Source: Saccharopolyspora erythraea (lineage in GTDB: Bacteria; Actinomycetota; Actinomycetes; Mycobacteriales; Pseudonocardiaceae). Taken from it: DNA of 64,000 nt. The translations under genes and the position numbers were made by a program. Numbering within the stretch: position 1 is the first letter of the stretch; the number at the start of each line of letters is the position of its first letter. Location of the stretch: the NCBI RefSeq assembly GCF_018141105.1, contig NZ_CP054839.1:1116001-1180000 (forward strand). The letters run 5' to 3'. The notes beneath the pieces are model-generated. The model saw only the letters and a list, made by a program, of their open reading frames with translations, searched no databases and was not told where the DNA came from. Positions 27,096 to 35,469 of the stretch are shown here, piece after piece.

Positions 27096-28370
27096 GTGAG
27101 ACCTCGCGGTGGCGGGACCAGGCGGCGGACTCGGCTGACGGCCGTGCTCGGGGCGTCCCTGGCATGTGCTTCGGCGCTGACGGCGTGCGCGCCGGCGTCG
27201 AACGCGAACACGGTGAACCTGTACTACGCCCCCGAAGAGAACCTGCAGACGGTCGTCGACCGCTGCAACGCCCAGTCCCAGGGCCGGTACCACATCGTCT
27301 ACAACAAGCTCCCGCGCGAGGCCGACGGCCAGCGGGAGCAGATGGTGCGGCGGCTGGCGGCGCAGGACCCGGGCATGGACGTCCTGGGGCTGGACGTGAC
27401 GTGGACCGGTGAGTTCGCCGAGGCGAACTGGATCCGGGAGTGGACCGGGCGCAACAAGGAGGAGGCCGAACGCGGCACGCTGGAGGGCCCGCTGGAGACG
27501 GCCCGCTCCGGCGGCAAGCTCTACGCCGCTCCGAAGAACACCAACGTGCAGCTGCTGTGGTACCGGGCCGACCTGGTGGACAAGCCGCCCGCGACCTGGG
27601 ACGAGATGATCGCCGAGTCGCAGCGGCTCAAGCGCGAGGGCAAGCCCTACTGGATCTCGTTCAGCGGTGCCCAGTTCGAGGGCCTGTTCGTGCACTTCAA
27701 CACGCTGGTGGAGTCCGCGGGCGGGCGCATCGTCTCGGCCGACGGCAAGCGTGCCGAGATCGACGCGGGCGCGGTGCGGGCGCTGGAGGTGCTGCGCGAA
27801 TTCGGCCGGGCCGGGGTGACCAGTCCGGCGATGAACAACGCCAAGCAGGACGACGTCCGCATGGAGTTCGAGAACGGCGAGGCGGCGTTCCAGCTCAACT
27901 GGCCGTTCGTCTACCCGTCCATGCAGGAGGACAAGCCGGAGCTGGCCAAGAAGGTCGAGTGGGCGCGGCTGCCGGGTGTGACGCCGGGCGTGCCGAGCAA
28001 GTCGACCATCGGCGGCTACAACCTCGCGGTCAGCCAGTACTCGACCAAGCCGGACCTGGCATTCGAGGCGGCGCTGTGCATGCGCAACCCGGAGAACCAG
28101 AAGTTCTCCGCGATCAACGACGGTGTCCCGCCGACGATCGAGTCGGTCTACCAGGACCCGGCGATGGACGCGGAGTACCCGATGAAGGAGACGATCCTGG
28201 AGGGGCTCAAGGACCCGGGCGTGCGGCCGGTGACCCCGGCGGCGCAGAACCTCTCGACCGTGCTCACCAACCTGCTGGCCCCGGTCGCGGCCATCGACCC
28301 GCCGAAGACGGCCGAGAAGATGCGCACCGAGGTGCAGAACGCACTGGACTCCAAGGGCGTGATGCCGTGA
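27096..28370 (+). CDS. lpqY: trehalose-type ABC transporter substrate-binding lipoprotein LpqY
   Basis: A 424-residue solute-binding lipoprotein. A twin-arginine-like basic N-terminus (RRRTR) and a hydrophobic stretch lead to the lipobox ALTAC with the lipidated Cys31. The mature part is a cluster D/MalE-like two-lobe binding protein (e.g. MDVLGLDVTWTGEFAEANW, WARLPGVTPGVPSKSTIGGYN). Gene order (stress protein, lpqY, sugA, sugB, sugC) equals Rv1234-Rv1238, where the system recycles trehalose released from mycolate transfer. Whether the ligand is trehalose here is inference. Its stop overlaps the sugA start by one base. Confidence 0.9.
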   Translation: MRPRGGGTRRRTRLTAVLGASLACASALTACAPASNANTVNLYYAPEENLQTVVDRCNAQSQGRYHIVYNKLPREADGQREQMVRRLAAQDPGMDVLGLDVTWTGEFAEANWIREWTGRNKEEAERGTLEGPLETARSGGKLYAAPKNTNVQLLWYRADLVDKPPATWDEMIAESQRLKREGKPYWISFSGAQFEGLFVHFNTLVESAGGRIVSADGKRAEIDAGAVRALEVLREFGRAGVTSPAMNNAKQDDVRMEFENGEAAFQLNWPFVYPSMQEDKPELAKKVEWARLPGVTPGVPSKSTIGGYNLAVSQYSTKPDLAFEAALCMRNPENQKFSAINDGVPPTIESVYQDPAMDAEYPMKETILEGLKDPGVRPVTPAAQNLSTVLTNLLAPVAAIDPPKTAEKMRTEVQNALDSKGVMP

Positions 28371-29293
28371 TGGTGTCGACCAAGGACGCCCTGCCGGTCG
28401 CCAAGGCGATCAGCGAGGGCAAGAAGGCCGAACGGCGGCTGGGTTGGCTGCTGTGCGCGCCGGCGGCGCTGGTCATGGTCGCGGTGACCGGCTGGCCGAT
28501 CCTCTACGCGGTGTGGCTGTCGTTCCAGCGCTTCGACCTGAAGTACCCGGACCAGCGGGAGTTCGTCGGGCTGGAGAACTACGTCACCGTGCTGACCAAC
28601 GGCTACTGGTGGTCGGCGTTCTGGGTGACGGTGCTGATCACCGTGGTGTCGGTGGCGATCGAGTTCGTGCTAGGCATGGGCCTGGCGCTGATCATGCACC
28701 GCGCGCTGGTCGGGCGCGGGCTGGTGCGAACGGTCAGCCTGATCCCGTACGGGATCGTCACGGTGGTCGCCGCGTTCAGCTGGCGCTACGCCTGGACCCC
28801 GGACACCGGGTACCTGGCGAACCTGTTCGCCCCGGATTCCGCACCGCTGACCGACCGCGCGGGTTCGCTGGCGATCATCATCCTCGCCGAGATCTGGAAG
28901 ACCACGCCGTTCATGGCGCTGCTGCTGATGGCCGGTCTGGCACTGGTGCCAGACGACCTGCTCAAGGCCGCCGCGATGGACGGCGCCGGGCCGTGGCAGC
29001 GGTTCGTCAAGGTGATGCTGCCGGTGATGAAGCCGGCGATCCTGGTCGCGCTGCTGTTCCGCACCCTGGACGCGTTCCGCGTCTTCGACAACATCGTGGT
29101 GCTGACATCGGGCTCGCAGGACACCTCCTCGGTGTCGGTGCTGGCCTACAACAACCTGATCAAGGGCCTCAACCTCGGGATCGGATCCACCATGTCGGTG
29201 CTGATCTTCATCGCGGTGGCGCTGATCGCGTTCCTGTTCGTGAAGCTGTTCGGCGCCGCCGCGCCCGGCGGCGATGACAAGGGGAGGCCCTGA
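28370..29293 (+). CDS. sugA: ABC sugar transporter permease SugA
   Basis: A 307-residue MalF-type permease with six main transmembrane helices, beginning [26 protein letters not shown]. The cytosolic EAA loop that docks on the ATPase is [23 protein letters not shown] at 28370 overlaps the lpqY stop (TGATG), and its own stop overlaps sugB in the same way, which indicates tight translational coupling. It forms the heterodimeric channel with SugB in the cytoplasmic membrane. Confidence 0.93.
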   Translation: MVSTKDALPVAKAISEGKKAERRLGWLLCAPAALVMVAVTGWPILYAVWLSFQRFDLKYPDQREFVGLENYVTVLTNGYWWSAFWVTVLITVVSVAIEFVLGMGLALIMHRALVGRGLVRTVSLIPYGIVTVVAAFSWRYAWTPDTGYLANLFAPDSAPLTDRAGSLAIIILAEIWKTTPFMALLLMAGLALVPDDLLKAAAMDGAGPWQRFVKVMLPVMKPAILVALLFRTLDAFRVFDNIVVLTSGSQDTSSVSVLAYNNLIKGLNLGIGSTMSVLIFIAVALIAFLFVKLFGAAAPGGDDKGRP

Positions 29294-30138
29294 TGGCCGG
29301 CGTGGGCGGGGCCGAGACCCCGGGGCGCAAAGCCGGGTGGACGGTGCTCAACATCGTCGTCGTGATCTACGCGCTGCTGCCGGTGCTGTGGATCCTGTCG
29401 CTGTCGTTCAAGACCCCCGCGACCCTGGGCGACGGCAACCTGATCCCGCGCGAGTGGACGCTGGAGAACTACGCGGCGATCTTCTCCACCACCGAGTTCA
29501 CCAGAGCCCTGGTGAACTCGATCGGCATCGCGCTGATCGCCACCGCGATCGCCGTGGTGCTGGGCACGATGGCCGCCTACGCCATCGCCCGGCTGGAGTT
29601 CCCCGGCAAGCGGCTGCTGGTCGGCGTCTCGCTGCTGATCGCGATGTTCCCGCAGGTGTCGCTGGTCTCGCCGCTTTTCGAGATCGAGCGCACGCTCGGA
29701 CTGTTCGACACCTGGGCCGGTCTGATCCTGCCCTACATCACGTTCTCGCTGCCGCTGGCCATCTACACCCTGTCGGCGTTCTTCCGCGAGATCCCGTGGG
29801 AGCTGGAGAAGGCCGCCAAGATGGACGGCGCGACCCCCGGTCAGGCTTTCGCCAAGGTGATCGCCCCGCTGGCCGCGCCCGGGGTGTTTACCACCGCCAT
29901 CCTGGTGTTCATTTTCTGCTGGAACGACTTCCTGTTCGCCATCTCGCTGACCTCGACGGAGAACTCCCGCACCGTGCCGGTCGCGCTGCAGTTCTTCACC
30001 GGTGACTCGCAGTTCGAGGACCCCACCGGCTCGATCTCGGCGGCGGCCGTGGTGATCACCATCCCGATCATCGTGTTCGTGTTGTTCTTCCAGCGTCGCA
30101 TCGTCTCGGGGCTGACCTCGGGCGCAGTGAAGGGGTAA
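29293..30138 (+). CDS. sugB: ABC sugar transporter permease SugB
   Basis: A 281-residue MalG-type permease with six predicted helices. The N-terminal [20 protein letters not shown] helix and the EAA loop [20 protein letters not shown] are typical of this subunit. ATG at 29293 shares one base with the sugA stop. The sugC start follows five bases after its stop. It pairs with SugA to form the import pore. Confidence 0.93.
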   Translation: MAGVGGAETPGRKAGWTVLNIVVVIYALLPVLWILSLSFKTPATLGDGNLIPREWTLENYAAIFSTTEFTRALVNSIGIALIATAIAVVLGTMAAYAIARLEFPGKRLLVGVSLLIAMFPQVSLVSPLFEIERTLGLFDTWAGLILPYITFSLPLAIYTLSAFFREIPWELEKAAKMDGATPGQAFAKVIAPLAAPGVFTTAILVFIFCWNDFLFAISLTSTENSRTVPVALQFFTGDSQFEDPTGSISAAAVVITIPIIVFVLFFQRRIVSGLTSGAVKG

Positions 30139-30143
30139 GTGAA

Positions 30144-31316
30144 GTGGCCGAGATCGTTCTGGACAAGGTGACCAAGCGCTACCCGGACGGGGCGCTCGCG
30201 GTGGACTCGGTGGACCTGGAGATCGCCGACGGGGAGTTCGTGATCCTCGTCGGGCCCTCGGGCTGCGGCAAGTCCACCACGCTGAACATGATCGCCGGGC
30301 TGGAGGACATCAGCTCCGGCGAGCTGCGCATCGGCGGCGAGCGGATGAACGACCGCGCGCCGAAGGACCGCGACATCGCCATGGTGTTCCAGTCCTACGC
30401 GCTCTACCCGCACATGACGGTGTTCGAGAACATGGCGTTCCCGCTGCGGCTGGCCAAGGTGGGCGACGCCGAGGTGCGCTCGAAGGTCGAGGAGGCCGCC
30501 AAGGTCCTGGACCTGACCCAGCACCTGTCCCGCAAGCCCGCCAACCTCTCCGGCGGGCAGCGGCAGCGGGTGGCCATGGGGCGGGCGATCGTGCGCAGCC
30601 CCAAGGCGTTCCTGATGGACGAGCCGCTGTCCAACCTGGACGCCAAGCTGCGCGTGCAGATGCGGACCTCGGTGTCGAAGCTGCAGAAGCGGCTGGGCAC
30701 CACCACGGTCTACGTCACCCACGACCAGACCGAGGCGATGACCCTCGGCGACCGGGTCGTGGTGCTGCGCGGCGGGCTCGTGCAGCAGATCGGCGCACCG
30801 CAGCACCTCTACGAGCACCCGGCGAACCTGTTCGTCGCGGGGTTCATCGGCTCGCCCGCGATGAACTTCCTGCCCGCCGAGGTCGCCGAGAGCTCGCTGC
30901 GCTGCGCGCTCGGGGACCTGCCGCTGACCGACCGGATCCGCCGGGCGCTGGAGTCGGCCGACGCGCCGCGGGAGCTGATCCTGGGCATCCGCCCGGAGCA
31001 CTTCGAGGACGCCGCGCTGGTCGACGACGCCCTGCAGCGCTCCGGCGCGACCTTCACCGAGGAGGTGGAGGTCGTGGAGGAGATGGGTTCGGACAAGTAC
31101 GTCTACTTCACCCTGCGCGGCGGGCGTGCCAGCAGCGCGGAGCTGGAGGAGCTGGCCGCCGACGCGGGCACCGCCGAGGTGCCCAGCGACGACGGGCACC
31201 TGGTCACCCGGCTCTCGGTGGAGTCGGGGGCTCGGGAGAACCAGCAGGTGACGGTGTGGTTCGACCCGGAGAAGCTGCACCTGTTCGACCCGTCGACGGG
31301 CCGCATCCTGACGTGA
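30144..31316 (+). CDS. sugC: ABC sugar transporter ATPase SugC (MalK/UgpC type)
   Basis: A 390-residue ATPase. Walker A is GPSGCGKST (37-45), the Q-loop is in MVFQSYALYPHMTV, the signature is NLSGGQRQRVAMGRA, Walker B is FLMDEPLSNLD, and the switch His lies in VTHDQTEAMTLGD. After residue ~235 a TOBE/OB regulatory domain follows as in MalK and UgpC. GTG at 30144 closely follows sugB. A strong hairpin just after its stop ends the operon. Confidence 0.95.
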   Translation: MAEIVLDKVTKRYPDGALAVDSVDLEIADGEFVILVGPSGCGKSTTLNMIAGLEDISSGELRIGGERMNDRAPKDRDIAMVFQSYALYPHMTVFENMAFPLRLAKVGDAEVRSKVEEAAKVLDLTQHLSRKPANLSGGQRQRVAMGRAIVRSPKAFLMDEPLSNLDAKLRVQMRTSVSKLQKRLGTTTVYVTHDQTEAMTLGDRVVVLRGGLVQQIGAPQHLYEHPANLFVAGFIGSPAMNFLPAEVAESSLRCALGDLPLTDRIRRALESADAPRELILGIRPEHFEDAALVDDALQRSGATFTEEVEVVEEMGSDKYVYFTLRGGRASSAELEELAADAGTAEVPSDDGHLVTRLSVESGARENQQVTVWFDPEKLHLFDPSTGRILT

Positions 31317-31321
31317 GCGCG

Positions 31322-31361
31322 GACTGCGGGGCCGGGGGCACACGCTCCCGGCACCGCAGTC
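31322..31361 (+). terminator. terminator of the lpqY-sugABC operon
   Basis: GACTGCGG (31322-31329) pairs with CCGCAGTC (31354-31361), and the inner GCCGGG and CCCGGC extend the stem around a short loop. It is followed by TGTGTG and starts six bases after the sugC stop. Confidence 0.75.
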
Positions 31362-31376
31362 TGTGTGCTCGGCCGG

Positions 31377-31895
31377 TCAGCTCGGCCGGGCGAGCACCTG
31401 CGTCCAGTAGTGCGTGAACCGGGTGCCGTCACCTTGCGCGTGGCCGGCACCGAGCTCGGTGAAGCCGGCGTCGAGGATGTTCCCGCTGTGCTCGGGACTG
31501 CGCATCCACTGCCGGAACGCCGAGTCCGGATCGCCCATGCCGGCCGAGAGGTTCTCGGCGAGCTCGGCGAGGACGTAGCCGGCGGCCTTCGCCCGGTCGA
31601 CGGGGTCGCTGCCGTCGCTGCCGGTGTGGGAAATGAAGTCCTGCGCGGCCATGTCCGCGCTGTGCGCCGCCGCGGCGCGGTTCAGCGCGTCACTGATCCG
31701 CAGCGGCGGCAGACCGGCTTCGGAGCGGGCCTGGTTGGTCAGTTCGAGAATGCGTTCGGCGTCGGTCCGCGCCCCGGGTTCCTCCGGGGAATTCCCGGCC
31801 CGCGCCTTTTCGGCTGCGGGGTCGTTTCCGGGCCGTGGCCCGGATCCAGGGGCGACAAGACCGAACATGCGCGCGGCGCTGCGCAGAATTCCCAT
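31377..31895 (-). CDS. CAP/SCP-domain protein
   Basis: A 172-residue protein whose C-terminal ~120 residues form a CAP domain (YkwD type): LTNQARSEAGLPPLRISDAL, then AHSADMAAQDFISHTG, SPEHSGNILDAGF and HYWTQVLA at the end. The two His residues of the CAP cavity (SHTG and PEHS) are present. The N-terminal 55 residues are polar with only a weak hydrophobic stretch (SAARMFGLVAPG), so export is not certain. ATG at 31895 has GGGAGGG eight to nine bases upstream. It is convergent with sugC. Role unknown; bacterial CAP proteins are mostly secreted and often metal- or lipid-binding. Confidence 0.85.
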   Translation of the reverse strand: MGILRSAARMFGLVAPGSGPRPGNDPAAEKARAGNSPEEPGARTDAERILELTNQARSEAGLPPLRISDALNRAAAAHSADMAAQDFISHTGSDGSDPVDRAKAAGYVLAELAENLSAGMGDPDSAFRQWMRSPEHSGNILDAGFTELGAGHAQGDGTRFTHYWTQVLARPS

Positions 31896-31999
31896 GCGAC
31901 TAACCCTCCCGACCTGGCCCAGCGGCTCCGCGTGCAGTTGTACCGCAGCGGCCGCGGACACGTTCGGGTCCATAGTGGAGGGAAAGGGGAGTGGCAGGC

Positions 32000-32039
32000 C
32001 ACCGCACCACCGGACCGATGGCGGGCCGGTGGTGCGGTG
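32000..32039 (-). terminator. perfect hairpin after the 31-aa membrane protein
   Basis: CACCGCACCACCGG (32000-32013) and CCGGTGGTGCGGTG (32026-32039) form a perfect 14-bp stem with a 12-base loop. On the minus strand it begins three bases after the TGA of the small gene at 32043. Confidence 0.75.
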
Positions 32040-32042
32040 CGG

Positions 32043-32138
32043 TCAAATCTGGTTCGCGATGATCACGAAAAGGGTGATGATCCACCCCATGATCAGTGCG
32101 GAAAGAACGGTGAGCTTGTTGGTGACCAAGCGGGTCAT
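32043..32138 (-). CDS. 31-residue single-span membrane protein
   Basis: A very short gene with all the marks of a real one. ATG at 32138 has GGGAGG nine bases upstream. The product begins MTRLVTNKLT and then has one hydrophobic helix, VLSALIMGWIITLFVIIA, ending NQI. Basic residues at the N-terminus suggest an N-inside orientation. A 14-bp hairpin follows immediately, and an ECF-like promoter lies just upstream, so the unit is self-contained. It lies between corA and the CAP gene, both on the same strand. I do not recognise the family; small helices of this kind often regulate a larger membrane protein. Confidence 0.7.
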   Translation of the reverse strand: MTRLVTNKLTVLSALIMGWIITLFVIIANQI

Positions 32139-32162
32139 GGCGGGTTTCCTCCCAGCGTGAGA

Positions 32163-32187
32163 AACGAAGATCTACGGATTTCGTTCG
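32163..32187 (-). promoter_or_regulatory. ECF-like promoter and inverted repeat before the 31-aa gene
   Basis: On the minus strand CGAACG (32187-32182), 15 bases, then CGTT (32166-32163) fits GGAACY-N15/16-CGTT except at two positions. The same bases form the inverted repeat AACGAA-N11-TTCGTT (32163-32185). A start site near 32157 would leave an ~18-base leader with the ribosome site. Confidence 0.45.
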
Positions 32188-32222
32188 ACTCACGATGTGG
32201 CCCGCGGTGCCGGCCCGGGGCG

Positions 32223-32423
32223 TCAGCGCGCGGCTGCGGCGCGCGGCGCGGCGGGGACCGCGTCCCACATCGCACCGGGTTTTCGCTCGATCCACGCGGT
32301 GTGCCGGAACCGCTGCTCAAGGAGGACCCGGTGCGTGCCGGGACTTCGCCGAGCGGTCAGGTCGCCGAGGGCGGGAAGCCGCCCGTGGTCGGCTCGTGCA
32401 GAGCGCGTCGCCGTGAGACGCAT
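32223..32423 (-). CDS. possible small basic protein, 66 aa
   Basis: ATG at 32423 is preceded by GAGGAGGA four bases upstream, one of the best ribosome sites in the window. The product is basic (about 13 Arg), without a membrane helix or recognisable domain, and ends in an Ala/Arg-rich tail. It lies downstream of corA on the same strand and upstream of the 31-residue gene. Codon use is acceptable but GC-rich frames are often open by chance here, so the strong ribosome site is the main support. Confidence 0.4.
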   Translation of the reverse strand: MRLTATRSARADHGRLPALGDLTARRSPGTHRVLLEQRFRHTAWIERKPGAMWDAVPAAPRAAAAR

Positions 32424-32569
32424 GGCTTCCTCCTCACCTGCCGTTGTCCGATACCCGGTGCGCCGGGCGGTTTGCGAACGGCGGAACTCGCTTCGGCGAC
32501 CGCCGGTGCGATGAGTGACCCCGCTGGTGATGTCGCCGGCCGGGACGGAATCGTTACACCCCATGATCA

Positions 32570-33649
32570 TCACAACCACTTGTTCCGCCGGAAGATCTTG
32601 AACAGCACGACGCAGGCCGACATCATGACCAGCAGCGTCACCGGATAGCCGAACGTCCAGTCGGTCTCGGGCATCACGGTGAAGTTCATCCCGTAGATCC
32701 CGGCGATCATCGTCGGCGTCGAGATGATCGCGACCCACGCCGAGATCTTGCGCATGTCGGTGTTCTGCTGGAGCGTGATCTTGGCCAGCGTCGCGTCGAC
32801 CAGCGTGGTGAGCAACTCGTCGAAGGACGCCACCCGCTCGGAGACGGTGGCCAGGTGGTCGTCGACGTTGCGGAAGTAGGAGCGGACGTCCTCCGGCACC
32901 ATCGGCGTGTAGCCCTCCGCCAGCCGCTGCAACGGCTTGGCCAGCGGCATCACCGCCCGGCGGAGCTCCATCACCTCGCGCTTCATCAGGTAGATGTGCT
33001 CGGCGTCGATCTTGGTCCGGGGCGCGAAGACCTCGGCCTCCATCTCGTCGATGTCGTCCTGGATCGCGTCGGTGACCTCGAGGTAGCTGTCCACCACGTG
33101 GTCGGCGATGCCGTGCAGCACCGCCGACGGCCCGAGCGCGAGCTGCTCGGGATCCTGTTCGAGCTGGCTGCGGACCTGCGCGATGCCCGCGTGCTTGCCG
33201 TGCCGGACCGTGATGACGAAGTCGCGGCCCACGAAGGCCATCAGCTCGCCGCTCTCCACGATCTCGCTGTTGGCCGACAGCGTCTCGTTGGCGATGTAGC
33301 GGACCGTCTTGAGCACCATGAACAGCGTGTTGTCGTAGCGCTCCAGCTTGGGCCGCTGGTGGGCGTGCACGGCGTCCTCGACGGCGAGCTCGTGCAGCCC
33401 GAAGGTCTCGGCCAGGCCGTTGATCTGCTCCTCGCTGGGCTCGTGCAGACCGATCCAGACGAATCCGGAGCCGCGGCGGCGCACTTCGTCGATCGCCTCG
33501 GTGTGGGTCCAGGAACCCTCCAGGCGCTGTCCGTCGACGTAGACGGCGCAGTCGACGACGTATGCCGACACGGGTGTCGGAAGGCGCTGCGCGGGGCGGA
33601 TGCCGCCGTTGCGGCGGGCGCGAAGACCGAGCGAGGAAAGGCTTGGCAT
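32570..33649 (-). CDS. corA: CorA-family divalent cation transporter
   Basis: A 359-residue magnesium/cobalt transporter. A large cytosolic N-terminal domain with the long acidic helix (IQDDIDEMEAEVFAPRTKID) leads to two C-terminal transmembrane helices. The selectivity signature YGMNF follows the first helix (AWVAIISTPTMIAGIYGMNF), and the C-terminus is basic (FRRNKWL). It forms pentamers. It matches Rv1239c in gene order. ATG at 33649 has GGAGGT six bases upstream. A long leader may precede it. Confidence 0.95.
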   Translation of the reverse strand: MPSLSSLGLRARRNGGIRPAQRLPTPVSAYVVDCAVYVDGQRLEGSWTHTEAIDEVRRRGSGFVWIGLHEPSEEQINGLAETFGLHELAVEDAVHAHQRPKLERYDNTLFMVLKTVRYIANETLSANSEIVESGELMAFVGRDFVITVRHGKHAGIAQVRSQLEQDPEQLALGPSAVLHGIADHVVDSYLEVTDAIQDDIDEMEAEVFAPRTKIDAEHIYLMKREVMELRRAVMPLAKPLQRLAEGYTPMVPEDVRSYFRNVDDHLATVSERVASFDELLTTLVDATLAKITLQQNTDMRKISAWVAIISTPTMIAGIYGMNFTVMPETDWTFGYPVTLLVMMSACVVLFKIFRRNKWL

Positions 33650-34060
33650 GGGCGGACCTCCAGAAACGCTGGTACCGGGGAAGCAGAGTCGAGAAACCGC
33701 TCGCGCATCCCGGCCGGCACGTGGAGGTCCGCCGCGGGGCGGGGACTCCGGGGAAGTTCGCCTACTGGCTGGTCCTCCGGGCGGGGATGCGGTTGGTACT
33801 GCACGGAAGTGCGCTGTCAGAACTGCTGTTCAACGATCCCTCACCTCCCGGAAATCGACCGCTGTCGCGGTGGGTTGGTCAGCCGACGGACAAGAATACT
33901 CCCCACGTCCACGGACGGCGCAACGGATGGCCTCGAAGGTCACAGCCCGCAGTCGAAACGGGTGAATTATCCGCCTTCCGGAGAAACGCTCACCATTACC
34001 AGCGGGTACGTGACGAAACCCCGGGTGACCGCCGCGAGCAGGGCGACCGGTCGCCCCATT
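33650..34060 (-). other. 411-bp region upstream of corA
   Basis: No clear gene. On the minus strand GGGAGGTGAGG precedes a TTG at 33833 that opens a 23-codon frame ending at TAG 33762; it could be a leader peptide in a long corA 5' UTR. I see no M-box (ykoK) magnesium riboswitch consensus. TATTCT near 33893-33898 (minus strand) is a possible -10. Confidence 0.3.
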
Positions 34061-34474
34061 TCAGGTGTCACCGTCGCGAGGTAGGCAGTCCCAGGTTCGC
34101 AGGACGTCGGCGAGACCCTCCGTGAGCGCGTTTTCCCGCTCCAGTGTGGCGAAAGTCGCACTGTCCGTCCAGCGTGCGTCCGCGGCGTCGTCACCAGCGG
34201 AAAGCGACGATCCACTACTCCGGCAGGAGTAGTCGAGGATCTCGAAGGTGCCATCCGGCGCGGGCCGCAGCACACGGCCCACGAGATCGCCGACAGTGAC
34301 GGAGAGTCCCGTTTCCTCCAGGACCTCGCGGTGTACCGCCATCTGGTCGGTCTCCCCGGGCTCGACCTTGCCGCCCGGCAGCGACCACTTGCCCCGACCC
34401 GGCTCACGGGCACGTTTGACCAGCAGCAACCGGCCTTGCGGGTCGTGGATCACAGCGCCGACGCAACGGATCAC
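34061..34474 (-). CDS. Nudix hydrolase, MutT type
   Basis: A 137-residue pyrophosphohydrolase with a complete Nudix box, GGKVEPGETDQMAVHREVLEETG. The preceding WSLPGGKV and the VGAVIHDPQGRLLLVKRA start resemble MutT/8-oxo-dGTP diphosphatases. GTG at 34474 has AGGAGA about five bases upstream. It is divergent from the small exported protein gene at 34642. Substrate specificity is not determined by these motifs. Confidence 0.9.
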   Translation of the reverse strand: MIRCVGAVIHDPQGRLLLVKRAREPGRGKWSLPGGKVEPGETDQMAVHREVLEETGLSVTVGDLVGRVLRPAPDGTFEILDYSCRSSGSSLSAGDDAADARWTDSATFATLERENALTEGLADVLRTWDCLPRDGDT

Positions 34475-34544
34475 GTGGATCTCCTATACGATCATCGACA
34501 CGGAGGGTAGTTGGAGTGAGGCTGCCTGCGAACGACTGACCCAA

Positions 34545-34586
34545 GTGCGGTACAAAGCTGCCGTAAGGCGGCCGCGTGCGGTACAA
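34545..34586 (+). promoter_or_regulatory. 11-bp direct repeats spaced 31 bp
   Basis: GTGCGGTACAA occurs exactly at 34545-34555 and again at 34576-34586. The 31-bp period is about three helical turns, as expected for a dimeric or cooperative regulator. They lie 56-97 bases before the GTG at 34642. Confidence 0.5.
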
Positions 34587-34641
34587 CGGATCAGCAGGCG
34601 CCATCGGCTACTAACGGGCATTTCGGACGGGGTGCGTCACA

Positions 34642-34803
34642 GTGAACATGAAGAAAATCCTGACCTGGGCCGGGATCGCGTTCCTCCTGTTCTTCTTGAT
34701 CTCAGCGCCGGCTCAGGCCAGCGCGACCGTTACCGGAGTCCTCGACAGCCTTCGCGGGGCTGCGGAATCGGTCATCACGTTCATGCAGAACCTCTTCCAG
34801 TAA
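34642..34803 (+). CDS. small exported or membrane protein, 53 aa
   Basis: The product begins MNMKKILTWAGIAFLLFFLI and continues SAPAQASATVTG, which reads as a signal peptide with a likely cleavage after AQA, or as an N-terminal anchor. The remaining ~28 residues form one amphipathic helix (VLDSLRGAAESVITFMQNLFQ). GTG at 34642 is nine bases after a weak GGGG; ATG at 34648 is the alternative. The PH-domain gene follows 26 bases later, so they are probably co-transcribed. Lys/Ile/Phe-rich codons stand out against the local composition. Conserved small proteins of this layout occur in other actinomycetes by my recollection; no function is known. Confidence 0.75.
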   Translation: MNMKKILTWAGIAFLLFFLISAPAQASATVTGVLDSLRGAAESVITFMQNLFQ

Positions 34804-34829
34804 ACCGCGAGCCGCGGGAGGCGGTTGCC

Positions 34830-35393
34830 GTGTTCGCTCCGAAGGATCCCGACGAGTACCTGCTCGAGTCCGAGCGACGGGTCATCCGGGTTCGCCGGCA
34901 TTGGGCGTGCCTGGTGTGGGACCTCTTCGAGGCGTTCGGGCTCCTGGCAGGTCTGGTGATGGTCTCCTACCTGCTCCCGGGCGGCAGCACGCTGCCGATG
35001 AACGTCCTGTGGTACGCGGGTCTGATCGTGCTGTTGCGCTTCACGTACCAGATCCTGAGCTGGTACGTGGAGCGCATCGTCGTGACCGACAAGAGGTTCC
35101 TCATCACCACCGGTGTCTTCGACATCAACGTGGCGATGATGCCGATCACCAAGGTCACCGACCTCACCTTCCGGCGGACGCTGCTGGGCCGCATGCTCGG
35201 TTACGGCACGCTGATCGTCGAGTCCGCCGGTCAGATCCAGGCGCTCAACCGCATCGAGTACGTGCCGAACCCGGACCGGGTCGAGGAGGCCATCTCCGGC
35301 CTGGTCTTCGGCGACAAGAAGGCACAGCAGGACCGGTTCTCGATGCTCAAGGCCAGGCGCGCCGCCGTCGGCAGGCGCAAGGCCAAGCTCTGA
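34830..35393 (+). CDS. bacterial PH (bPH2/YdbS-like) membrane protein
   Basis: A 187-residue protein. The N-terminal part (DPDEYLLESERRVIRVRRHW) leads to two transmembrane helices (residues ~28-50 and ~57-75). The bPH2 fold follows: RIVVTDKRFLITTGVFDINVAMMPITKVTDLTF, with the conserved GYGTLIVESAGQ strand. Such proteins are small membrane-tethered scaffolds. The C-terminus is basic (ARRAAVGRRKAKL). GTG at 34830 has GGGAGG upstream and is 26 bases after the small exported protein. Confidence 0.85.
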   Translation: MFAPKDPDEYLLESERRVIRVRRHWACLVWDLFEAFGLLAGLVMVSYLLPGGSTLPMNVLWYAGLIVLLRFTYQILSWYVERIVVTDKRFLITTGVFDINVAMMPITKVTDLTFRRTLLGRMLGYGTLIVESAGQIQALNRIEYVPNPDRVEEAISGLVFGDKKAQQDRFSMLKARRAAVGRRKAKL

Positions 35394-35469
35394 GTCCCGC
35401 GGGCGGGACAACGGCTCCCGCCCGGCAGGGGTGCGCGGCCCTCCGGGGCCATCGGCCACACTGATGGGT

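Noticed and set aside
33650-34060. M-box (ykoK) magnesium riboswitch before corA
   Set aside because: I could not find the conserved helices or the family's core sequence on the corA strand. A covariance-model search would settle it.
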